DNA from: Adenanthera pavonina
Taxonomy: Eukaryota > Streptophyta > Magnoliopsida > Fabales > Fabaceae
Assembly: GCA_026686845.1 (NCBI GenBank)
Contig: JAIVEN010000004.1
Coordinates: 26,692,827 to 26,756,826 of the forward strand
DNA length: 64,000 nt
Direction: 5' to 3'
In this document: piece after piece, positions 1 to 10,591 of the stretch
Layout: each line of letters begins with the position of its first letter
How positions within the stretch are numbered: position 1 is the stretch's first letter
Made by a program: the position numbers and the translations under genes
The notes under the pieces: model-generated
The model's input: the letters and a program-made list of their open reading frames with translations, nothing else
What the model was told of the DNA's origin: nothing
Databases searched by the model: none

Positions 1-68
1 ACAGAATTTTGATGAGTTTAAAGGATCATACCTAATATACCAAGCTTGAATGAAGTGGGAGACGGAAG

Positions 69-2471
69 TGTTAGGTTGACTGGTCACCCAAGAGGGGGGG
101 TGAATTGGGTGATGCAAGATTTTCACTTTTTTTGGATCACAACCCAATTTCACTAAGAGTGTAGTAAAACAGGGATAAACAGAGATGGTTGTGTGCAGCA
201 GCTGAGTAGAGAAGATGAAGAACAATACACAATGATTTATATTGGTTCAGCCCAACCACTTGGCCTACATCCAGTCCCCAAGCCACCACTTGAGATTTTC
301 CACAGGTTTGATCCGGGCATCTGTGAAGCCTCAGTACATTCTCACAAGTTTTAGTAGGCACTTGTGAAGCCACTCTCCTCACACCCTTACAAGATGTATA
401 AATCCCTTAGTGTTTCCCCACACTAAGATTCTACCCAGAATATGTAGAAAGAAATATTTACAGAATGAAAACTCTCTTGAAGAGTAGATAACACATTAAA
501 AGCTCACTTTATTGGGGTGAGTTTTTCAAACAATGCTGTGATAGAAAGATTTTACAGATGGTTGCAGCATTTTCACATAAAAACTCTTATGATCATTACC
601 CATAAGTTCAAATGATGTTATATTTATAGTTTTGTAGTGTAATTAGATGTTAGACACAAGATCTAGCCGTTAGAGATGTTACCCAACGGTTATTTTTGCA
701 AAACTATCAGTTAACTAACTGCATTTAATGCTTCTGACATACTAAAATTCAAATTTTGGATGTCAACAGACGAATTTTGAAGAGACCGTAAGTTAAAGTT
801 TTTAGCGTTGAACTTTGAAGTTCATCTGTTCAAAGCTGAAATTCAAATTTTCATCTTGACAAATGTTTGTATGTTGGAACATACAAATTTTCAAGTTTAA
901 AGTAGTTCTGTCTTGTGAATAGTAAATTTAATTTGCTACAGTGCCTTCAAAATTCGAATTTTGGAACTCCAAAATTCGTCTGTCAGTGAGCAACTCAATA
1001 TGACACAAGTTCTTCCTTTCAAAATTCGAATTTTGGATGTGAAAATTCATCTATTGGTTATTCCAGAAGTATTTTTGTGTTTCTGGATATTCGAAATTCA
1101 AATTTTCAAAGCTAAAATTCATCTGTTATACTTAAAGTTCGAATTTTGGAAGCCAAAATTTGTCTGTCAGCTTTTTTGGAAGTATTTTCACATTTTGGTG
1201 TTTTGAAATTCGAATTTTGAAAGCTAAAATTCGTCTGTTGGACCTGAAGTTCAAATTTTGGAAGCAAAATTTCTTCTGTCAGTGGCAAACCCAACTTTGC
1301 ATGAAGGTTCCCTTCGAAATTCGAATTTCGGAGGCCTGAAATTCGTCTATCACAACAGAACCTACGTAACTTCAAATTTTACACTGTAGACAATTTTGCA
1401 GAAGCCATAACTCTCTCATTTTAACTCCAAATTAAGCAAATAATCTATGGTTGGAAAGCTCTCAATGTGTACTTTCAAATGAAAGAAGTTTCACTTCAAA
1501 AACAAACTTATTTTTTGAGATATGATCAAAAGAGTGGTAAGAGGTCAAAACTGAAAATTCATATCTCACTACTCAACTTTAAATAACCATAGCTTTTTCA
1601 TATGACCTTCATTTTGAGTGAAATAACCTTCTTTGAAAAGCTTATTAAGTCTAGTTTCATATGAAATAAGTTTTGCATCAAAGCCATATGTATTTTGAGA
1701 GATATATTAAAAAAAACTAACCAAAGGTCAAACTCTGAATTTTTGAAAACCAAATTTCACTAACTGTGCTTGACTCGAAATTCGAATTTCAACACCTGAA
1801 ATTCGTCTGTTAGAGGTAATATCTCATGAACTTCAAATTTCAGTCAGCAAAGTTAGTATTTTCACAAAGTATATGGAGTTTAACTTCTCAAAATTCGTCT
1901 GTCACCAGAGTTTTTCAAATCTAACTTATGCTAACATCAGATTTACTTAATCTAACTCATTTAAAACATATGGTAACAAGATTAAGTGATTTTCAAAGAT
2001 TAATCCCACCTCAAGACCTAAGTGAAAATAAAATATACCTAGTGACTATGTCTTCAAATGTTGGGTTCCACTTCCACTTGGACATTTCCTTCTTGGCATG
2101 CTTCCTTCTGATCTTCCATTTTTGGAGCATCCCTTCTTTTCTTCTTTCTTGAGTGATGCATGATATTGATTTCCATTTATGTATTCCAATGCTCACTCTT
2201 CTTACTTAGACCAACCTACATTTAATATATTACACTTACAAACCAAGTAGTTAGTCCAGTTTATATATCCAACTTATATTATTCATTGTAAAAGTACAGT
2301 GGATATATTTACACATAGCATCATATATGTATTATAATCATAATTAAATACATGCTAATATGTATTTTACTTCTTTAAGGAACATTATATATGTCAGATA
2401 CATATAATACATTTGTTCCTTATTACTCTATATTTGTCATCATCAAAACTTATATTATACTAAACCTTACA
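69..2471 (-). mobile_element. Solo LTR, Ty1/copia (long variant, 2403 bp)
   Basis: The left end begins TGTTAGG and the right end finishes CTTACA, so the unit has TG...CA termini. It is flanked by a perfect 5-bp direct repeat, GGAAG (64-68 and 2472-2476), the target-site duplication expected for an LTR element. No PBS, coding region or second LTR is present, so it is a solo LTR. Near its left end it shares blocks with the right-hand copia LTRs: an 'aagaggggg' run, 'cagtccccaag', 'cacttgagattttccac' and a reversed TATA block at 621-629. These show it is in minus orientation. It carries many copies of the AATTCGAATT/CAGACGAA motifs. It is about 750 bp longer than the other LTRs; the extra part (roughly 1380-2471) has little of the motif array and looks like a different U3 end. 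Confidence 0.85.
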
Positions 2472-2476
2472 GGAAG

Positions 2477-2923
2477 GGCAACTTTGGCCATGTGAAGCAC
2501 CAACAGGTGTAGATGTCAACAAACCACCTTCATGTGAGAGATGGAGTAATTTGGTGCAAAGAAGTTTAATTTCTCCAGGGGTAGAGAGAGACGTAGGAAA
2601 TGAGAAAAATGGAGGGAGCTTCTAGCCCATTTCCTTTTAGTAAAACTGTTTGGTGTCCGATTACTAATTTGGACTCTAACTAATTTGGATTAAGTCATGT
2701 CAAGAGGGAGCTTTTAGCCTATTTGATCATTGCACACTTTAGAAAAATACAGGCAAGAGATGTCTGTTAGGTAAATTTTGGAAGTGGGCCTAGTGCCTTC
2801 TAAACTTAAGCCCATATACCTATTTTATTCTTAGCATTTTGTTATTTACCATTTTACTATTTCTATTAGCAGTATATAATTTTATTTATTAGGATCAAAT
2901 TTTATTTGCTCTATCTTATTCTA
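2477..2923. other. Intergenic host DNA between two LTR insertions
   Basis: This single-copy-looking stretch lies between the solo LTR ending at 2471 and the copia element starting at 2929. Its first 170 bp are less AT-rich and could be an old coding or repeat fragment interrupted by the solo LTR, but I recognise no protein. The rest is AT-rich. No gene is supported. Confidence 0.4.
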
Positions 2924-2928
2924 GATCA

Positions 2929-4587
2929 TGTTGAATCCAGAGTTTTGATGATTCCAAACTAACCCTCAGGAGCTTGGAATAGAGATATCAAAGGTGCCCA
3001 AAAGAATTCAAGTGAAGAAATTCTGAAGAATCTGCGCAAGAATAGATATAGGTTGTTTAGTAGTGTTTTATTTAAGTAAAAGACTTTGATTTGGTAAAAA
3101 GATGTTTTAAAACCTTGATTCTATGTTAAATCATGGAATATTTGAAAAATACCCACCAACAAACGAAGTTTGAAAGGTTTATATTAAACTGTCATCTTGA
3201 AAATTCGAACTTTGGCTTTGGAAATTCGAATTTTGTGTTTAAACTGAATAAGTCTAAGGAGATGCTTCTCTGACAGACAAATTTTAGCTTAGAAAAATTT
3301 GAATTTTGATACGTGTCTGACAGGAGCTTTAAGCAACAGACGAACTTTGGGTTTCAAAAATTCAAATTTCAGACAAAATGAAACTTATGAAAGCTAAAGA
3401 AATTCGTCTGAAATTCTGTAAAAGTTCATCTGAAACCAAGTTTAGAATGGATTTCAAAATTGCTCACTGACAGACGAACTTTGAACATAAAAATTCGAAT
3501 TTCAGAAACTAAGCTTGTGAGTATGTTAGAATGATATATTGACATACGAGTGACAGTACTTATAAATTCGAATTTTGAAGTTAGTCTGAAAAGAGGTCCT
3601 TTGATAGACGAACTTTTCCCTGTGAAAATTTGAATTTTGAAATAAATGAACTACTGTGTCTTATAGACCAACTACGGACAGACAAATTTTAGGGTTCCAA
3701 AATTTGAATTTCAAAGACACTGTAGCAAATTGAAAATACTGTTCACACTTAATAGAAAAACTTTTTACTTGAAAATTTGTATGTCACAACATAGAAACAT
3801 TTTCCAAATATCAAAATTCGAATTTCACTTCATGACAGACAAACTTCGGACATTCAACGTTGAAGCTGTTAACCTTCGATTTCTTCGAAATTCATCTGTT
3901 GACCAACTGAAATTCGAATTTCAATATGTCAGAAGCATTAAATGCGGTTGGTTAATAGATAGTTTTTCAGAGTAACCGTTGGATAACTTCTCCAACGGAT
4001 AGATTTTGTCTCTAACGGATATTTGAGACCTAAATCTATAGATATAACATAATTTGAAGTTGTGGGTAACGATTTTAACATTGTATATACTGAAACTCTG
4101 CCAAATCTTCTACTCAAAGTTTTTACTCTCTCGCTTCAATATCTCTACTCAAACTTTCATATTAACTCTATTTAAGAAAGTTTAACCTTTGTAAACAATC
4201 TTATCTTCGTCTGGAAGATAGATTTTCTTGTAAGGGGATATCACAAGGGATTGGGAAGCACTTTGTAAGAGTGCATAGAGTGATTGAGTGAAGCTCTAGA
4301 AACAGAGCAACATCCTTGTACTGAGGCATTTGCAAGAAGCCCATTGAATTCTTGCAGAATAGTGGAAAAATCTCAAGTGGTGACTTTGGGACTGGACGTA
4401 GGTCAAGTGAAGAGACCGAACCAGGATAAATTTTCTGAGTCTTCTTTTCTTTACTGTCACTTTTACACTTATTTATTTATACTCTATTTTATCATCATAT
4501 ATTGCTTTCTTCACCTTCTTGATATTATGCAGAAAATTTTTAATCTTCCCAATTCACCCCCCTCTTGGGAAGCCAGCTAATCTAATA
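2929..4587 (+). repeat. 5' LTR of copia copy 1
   Basis: It starts TGTTGAATCC and ends CTAATA where the 3' LTR ends CTAACA, so its terminal CA has become TA. It contains a long array of AATTCGAATT and CAGACGAA/TTCGTCTG motifs from about 3180 to 3945, then a TATA-like box, then the segment with 'gtggtgac' and 'gggactggacgtaggtca' shared by all LTRs of this family. The array therefore lies in U3, upstream of the presumed transcription start. Confidence 0.92.
4036..4044 (+). promoter_or_regulatory. TATA-like box of the 5' LTR
   Basis: CTATAGATA here matches CTATAAATA at 14209-14217 in the 3' LTR and at 57176-57184 and 61261-61269 in the two right-hand solo LTRs. The reverse complement occurs at 42517-42525, 52466-52474 and 621-629. 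Conservation at the same LTR position supports a core promoter; this copy has one A-to-G change. Confidence 0.65.
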
Positions 4588-4589
4588 AG

Positions 4590-4601
4590 TGGTATCAGAG
4601 C
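4590..4601 (+). other. Primer-binding site (initiator Met tRNA)
   Basis: TGGTATCAGAGC lies two bases after the 5' LTR. This 12-mer is the usual plant copia PBS, complementary to the 3' end of initiator methionine tRNA. Confidence 0.93.
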
Positions 4602-4642
4602 CCGGATTCTCAATCAAAGGATTTCACAATTCGAGAATTAAA

Positions 4643-6442
4643 ATGGTTGGCTTTGGAGAAAGCATAGTACCAAAAGGCAACAACACAAATAGACTACCTG
4701 GCTTCAGTGGAGAACACTATGGGTACTGGAAGATGAGAATGCAAATCTATCCCCAGTCAATTGATCTGGACATTTGGTCAGTTATTCAGAAGGGTGATTT
4801 TGTCCCAATGGCTCTGGAAGATGATGGAAAATATAGAAAGAAGCCAGAAGCTGAATGGAATGAGGAAGATAGAAGAAGAGTCTTGCTGAACTTCAAGGCA
4901 AAACACTGTTTGGTCAGTGCTTTGAATCAAGACGAATTCTACAGAGTCTCCCAATGCTCCACTGCCAAGGAAATGTGGGACACCCTGCAAATTGCTCATG
5001 AAGGAACAACTAGAGTCAGGGAAAATAAACTAAATACATGCAAAGGAGAATATGAAAGCTTCAGAATGGCTGAAGGAGAGAATGTAAAGGAGTTACAGAA
5101 GAGATTCACCCTTATTGTGAATCAACTAAAGAGCTTGGGAAAGGAGTATACTCAAACAGAAAAGGTAAGAAAGATCCTAAGAGCTCTCCTCCTGGAATGG
5201 CAACCCAAAGTAACAGCAATAGAGGAAGCCAGAGGATAATTAATGGCCTCTGTCACAGCTGTCTTTGGCAGCCTTGAGGAGTATAAAGGAAAAATGAAGG
5301 CTCTCAAGGAGGCTGGACAAGACGGAAAGAAGAAAGGTCTTGCTCTCAAAGTTGCTAAGGAAAAAGAAGAAGAATCTGACGATAGAGAGGAACTCGATGA
5401 AGAAACTCTGGCTATAATGGTAAGAAAATTTGGAAGATTCTACAACAAAAAGAGAAACAAGAAAATCTTCAAGAAAGGAGCAGCTAGAGATAGCAAGATG
5501 GAAGCAAAAGAACCTATCATTTGCTATGAATGCAAAAAGCAGGGACATATCAAATGGGATTGTCCACAATTTCTCAAGAAGCAAGAAAAAGAAAATAAAG
5601 CTGCAGACAAAGGCAAGAAGAAAAGAGCTTATATCTCATTAATATGGGATAACAACTCAGATAAAGAAGAAGATGATGAAGATGAAATTGCCAACATCTG
5701 TCTCATGGCACTTGCCTATGAAGAAGCTGAAATCCTATGCAGCAGTGATCAAGAAGATGAGGTATATGAATCTAAACATTCCTATTCCGAATTACTGGAT
5801 GCATTTCATGAGTTGCATGATGAGTTTGTTAAGGCTGCTAAAGAATTGAAGCAAGCTAAGAAAAAGATTAACAAACTAGAATCTCAATGCAACACTTCTG
5901 AAATTGCTCCTCTACCTATTACTGAATCTGTTTATTGTAAATCATGTATTGAACTAAAGCAAACCAATGAATATCTAGTGAAAAGCATGTCTAGGCTTAC
6001 TAGAGGTAAAGATATGTTATTTGCTTTCATGGGAAGTCAAAGAATATCACATGGAAAGGCTGGACTTGGCTATGATCCTTGTGCTGTAAAAGAGAAAATT
6101 AAGAAGAAAAATCAGAATGTGTACACGAGACATTTTGTGCATGCTAATAATAATATAAAGAAAGATCATATGTCACATCACATTGAATCATATAATCAAC
6201 TAAGGTATGCAAAACAAAAATATTATCTGCATTGTTTTCTTGCTGCTTCTCAATCCAGCAGTCTCTTTACCACCTGTCACTTCTGTAACAAAAAGGGACA
6301 TATTTCCAGTTCATGTGCTTTAAAGAAAAATGGACTTGACAGGAAGGTTAAATGGGTTCCCAAAGATACATCTGTATCTAGGGAAAAGACTACTGACAGA
6401 AAAGGACCCAAGCAGATTTGGGTACCTAAAAAGAAAACATGA
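4643..6442 (+). pseudogene. gag: gag of copia copy 1 (one internal stop)
   Basis: The start is the ATG that opens MVGFGESIVP, followed by the copia gag motif LPGFSGEHYGYWKMRMQ. The capsid-like UBN2-type region runs to about residue 198, where a TAA at 5237-5239 interrupts the frame; the same frame resumes at once. The reverse copy has GAA at this place, so the stop is secondary. Downstream are a Lys/Glu-rich segment, a CCHC zinc knuckle (CYECKKQGHIKWDC, about 5521-5562), a predicted coiled-coil-like stretch (ELKQAKKKINKLE) and a second knuckle-like motif (CHFCNKKGHISSSC, about 6277-6318). The ORF ends at TGA 6440-6442, which overlaps the pol ATG. The role is RNA packaging and capsid formation. 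Confidence 0.88.
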
Positions 6443-9400
6443 ACTTTGTTTTGCAGGTCTGTTTCAAAGCTAGAAAGAACAATAAATGGTATATGGACAG
6501 TGCCTGCTCAAGTCACATGACTGGTGATAAGGAGAAGTTCATCACCCTTAGAGACAAGAAAAGAGGAAAGGTGACCTTTGAAGGTGATCAATATGGCAGA
6601 ATAGTTGGCATTGGCATTGTGGGCAAGAATCCTGAAACATCCATTGAAGAGTTGCTATTTGTGATTGGCCTTAACCACAATCTGTTGAGTGTGAGCCAGA
6701 TATGTGACAAAGGAAACTGGGTACTGTTTGACTCAAAATTCTGCCTGGTCATCAGAAAAAGTGATCACAAAGTAGTCCTCAAAGCTCAAAGGGATGGTAA
6801 CTGCTACACTATTGATCTTGATGAACTTCCTCCCTTAGATTCCGTTTGCTTGATTAGTCAGGATAATGATAGTTGGTTATGGCATAGAAGATTAGCTCAT
6901 ATTAACATGAATCAGCTTTCAAAACTGGTTAAAAACGAGTTAGTCACTGGCCTGCCAAAAATTGCTTTTGAAAAAGACAAAGAATGTGATGCATGCTTAA
7001 GAGAAAAACAAACTAAATCTTCTTTTAAACCCAAAAATGTAGTCACTATAACTAGACCATTACAACTACTGCATATGGATTTAATTGATCCATTTAGAGT
7101 AAAAAGCATTGGTGGAAATCTGTATGTGCTTGTAATTGTGGATGATTACTCTAGATTTACATTGACATTGTTTCTATCCTCTAAAAGTGATACCTTTGAT
7201 GCATTTGTAACCTTAGCCAAGAAGAGAAAGGTATTTCCATTGTGTCTATCAGGTTAGATCATGGAGGAGAATTTGAGAACTCATACTTTCTGGAGTATTG
7301 CAATGAGCATGGAATTGATCACAACTTCTCAGCCCCAAGAACTCCACAACAGAATGGAGTAGTAGAAAGGAAGAATAGAACAATTGGAGAGATGGCTAGA
7401 GCTATGCTGAATGAAAAAGAACTTTCTCAAGTATTTTGGGTTGATGCAGTGAATACAACAAGCTACATCATAAATAGAGCCTACATCAGACCAATCCTTG
7501 GGAAAATTCCTTATGAGCTGTACAAGGGAAGAAAGCCAAATCTGTCACATCTCCATGTGCTCAGCTGCAAATGCTTCATTCACAACAATGGAAAAGAGAA
7601 TCTGGGTAAGTTTGATGCCAAATCTGATGAAGGTATATTTCTGGGCTATTCTAGTAGGAGTAAAGCATATAGAGTTTTCAATAAAAAGTCTAAATTAGTT
7701 GAAGAATCTGTGCATGTGGTTTTTATTGAAAATGAAACTGCTTCTGAACATGCTACTGATGAGGATGATCTTGTTTCAAACTTCAAAAAGCTAGATGTTT
7801 CTGATGACGGTAAAATTGAGTCTCCAAAAATATCTGAATTTATTAACATAGAAGAAGATATTCATGAGAGAGATTTTGAAGATGAAAACATTGAAGAAAT
7901 ATCTCAAGAACTCCCTGAAAATATTGAAGAAATATCTCAAGAACTCCCTAGAGCTTGGAGATATCAAAGGAATCATCCTGTTGATCAAGTGATAGGGAAC
8001 GTTCAAGAGAGAGTTAAAACCAGAAAACAGTTAAGGGATCAAATGATTAATTATGCTTTCATCTCACAAATTGAACCTAACTGAGGAAGCCTTAACTGAT
8101 GAATACTGGATTTTGGCTATGCAAGATGAATTAAATCAGTTTGAAAGAAATCAAGTCTAGGATTTAGTGCCTAGACCCAAAAATCATCCTGTCATTAGCA
8201 CCAAATGGGTTTTTAGAAATAAACTTGATGAATCAGGATCAATAATCAGAAATAAAGCTAGACTGGTTGCTAAAGGATATAATCAAGAAGAAGGTATTGA
8301 TTTTGAGGAAACCTTTGCTCCAGTAGCTAGATTAGAAGCAATTAGAATTCTGTTAGCATATGCATGCATGAAAAATATTTTATTATATCAAATGGATGTG
8401 AAGAGTGCTTTTCTAAATGGATATATCATGGAAGAGGTTTATGTAGATCAACCTCCAGGTTTTGAGGATTCTACAAAACCAAACCATGTGTATAAACTGA
8501 AGAAAGCCCTTTACGGTTTGAAGCAAGCCCCTAGAGCATGGTATGAAAGATTGAGTAATTTTCTAACTGAAAAGGGGTTTAACAGAGGAAAAGTATATAC
8601 AACTTTATTCACTAAGAAAGAGAATAAAGATTTACTTATTGTTCAAATCTATGTTGATGATATTATATTTGGAGCTACTAATGAATCTCTTTGCAAGAAT
8701 TTTTCTAAGTTAACGTAGGGAGAATTCGAAATGTCCATGATGGGTGAACTCAACTTCTTCCTTGGATTGCAAATCAGGCAGAGTGATGATGGTCTCTTCC
8801 TCAACCAATCCAAGTATCTGAAGGAATTGCTAAAGAAGTTTGGAATGGAAAATGCCAAGCCAATGGGAACACCTATGGCTACTACAACCAAACTGGATAT
8901 GGATGAAAAAGGGGCAATATTTGACATAACCTAGTACAGAAGAATGATTGGATCTCTACTGTACCTAACTGCCAGCAGACCTGACATTATGTTTAGTGTC
9001 TGTATGTGTGCAAGATTCCAATCATGTCCCAAGGAAATCCATACAACTGCTGTGAAACGTATCTTCAGATATCTTATTGGAACTTCACAGATGGGCCTTT
9101 GGTATCCAAAGGGTAATGGAGAAGATCTCAAAGGATACACTGATACTGACTTTGCAGAATCCAAAACTAATAGAAAAAGCACAAGTGGAACTTGTCAGTT
9201 TTTAGGAGGATCCTTGGTTTCATGGTTTAACAAGAAGTAGAATAGTGTGGTCTTATCCACAGCAGAGGCTGAGTATGTTGCTGCTGGAAGCTGCTATGCC
9301 CAAATCATCTGGATGAAATAGCAGCTTGAAGATCTTGAGGTTGAGATGAAGGAAATACCAATCATGTGTGACAACCAAAGTGCCATTAATATCACAAAGA

Positions 9401-9600
9401 ATCCTGTCATGCATTCAAGGACAAAACATATTGAAGTTAGACACTACTTCATAAGGGATCATGTTTTGAAAGGAGAAATTAGACTAGAATATATCCCAAC
9501 AGAGGACCAAGTTGCAGATATCTTGACAAAGCCTCTATCAGAAGATAGACATTGCAAAATTAGAAGAGAATTAGGCATGATAAATCCCAATGAACTGTAA
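6439..9600 (+). pseudogene. pol: pol of copia copy 1 (protease, integrase, RT, RNase H), decayed
   Basis: Protease motif MDSACSSHMT (from 6493) is followed by the GAG-pre-integrase region with the HxxH-CxxC type zinc site (WHRRLAHIN to CDACLREKQ). The integrase core follows (HMDLIDPF, RLDHGGEFENS, TPQQNGVVERKNRT). The RT has KWVFRNKLDE, QMDVKSAFLNG, YGLKQAPRAWY and the intact catalytic YVDD near 8650. RNase H ends with CDNQSA and HIEVRHYFIRD, stop TAA 9598-9600. Compared with the reverse copy there is a 10-bp deletion near 7215 (frameshift) and a 5-bp deletion near 8073 (frameshift). TAG stops lie at about 8158, 8716, 8932, 9238 and 9318. The coding order is that of Ty1/copia. Confidence 0.9.
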
Positions 9601-10591
9601 GTAAATCCGTGTGCAATTCTGTTTTTAGATTTTCCAACATTGAATTAATTCTAACTTTAGCATCGGAGTGAGTTTAATTTAAGTTGCAGGTGCTCCTCAT
9701 GAGATTCAATGGCAATAAATCTGAAAAATGGAGCACACCAGAATGGAACAATCAAAAAGTGAAGAAAATGGCAATAATTCCGAGTTTCTGGATCCATTCT
9801 GTAAGTTTTTAAAGTTGAAATTCATATATTAATTGTATGTTAGACAAATTTTCTTGAAAAACTAAGGTTTTGAATAAGTCAGCATGGTCAACATTCGAAT
9901 ATGGATGCCCAACAGACAAATTTCATCCTGTTATACGTTGGAACAATTCTCGGTGATGCCTCAAAATTCGTGTGTTGGACCTTGGAAGTTCGAATTTTCA
10001 AAAGTAAAATTTCAAAGTTATGTTTGTCCAACATGATGATTATACAAATGATTATTTCTTAACATACGAATGTTGAAAAAATTTACAAAGTAAAGAAATT
10101 CGAATTTTTGATTTAAAATTCGTCTGTTGAAACATACTGTTAATGTTGAATCCTTGAAAGATGAAGTTTAGTATGCTTAATTCGTCTGTTAGTTGTTGAT
10201 TTGATTGTTGCTTGGTGTTTGCTCTTCAAAATTCAAACTTTGTTGAAACAAAGTTCGTCTGTTCATCCTGTGCTGATTGAACCAAGCCACTGTCAGACAA
10301 ACTTTCAGAAGCAAAATTCATCAGTCAGTAAGCTTTGCTGAACGGTTTAACTTTTAACTGCTCAAAGTTTGAATTTTGACCCCTCAAAATTCATCTGTCA
10401 GGCGGTTACTTACGTTAAAACTGACGGTTTTTAACTGAATAGACGCAACCCTACTCTTTCCCTCTCTGAGTCTGTTCAAATCCTCTCATCAATACTCTTA
10501 AATTCTGACAAAAAATCTTCATCTCCTATCATTTAAACTGATTTTCGCGCCCTATAAACTCAATTCTTGCTTCATTCTGAAACATTCATCC
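9601..10591 (+). promoter_or_regulatory. Pol-to-ORF3 spacer with LTR-like motif array
   Basis: This noncoding spacer separates pol from the third ORF. From about 9840 to 10420 it repeats the motifs of the LTR U3: AATTCGAATTTTTG, TTCGTCTGTT, CAGACAAA and AAAATTCATC. The array ends with an ACGGTT-rich block and a pyrimidine-rich stretch, then a TATA-like box about 40 bp before ORF3. The reverse copy has the same layout (45976-46936). I infer an internal promoter for ORF3; this is not shown directly. Confidence 0.55.
10552..10560 (+). promoter_or_regulatory. TATA-like box upstream of ORF3
   Basis: CTATAAACT lies 32 bp upstream of the ORF3 ATG and just after a GCGC-containing segment. The reverse copy keeps CTATAAACC at the same place (45967-45975). 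The spacing allows a transcript that starts just before, or close to, the ATG. Confidence 0.5.

Noticed and set aside
3180..3945. Regularly spaced repeats resembling a CRISPR array
   Set aside because: The units vary, are palindromic and lie in a plant LTR; there are no uniform spacers or cas genes.
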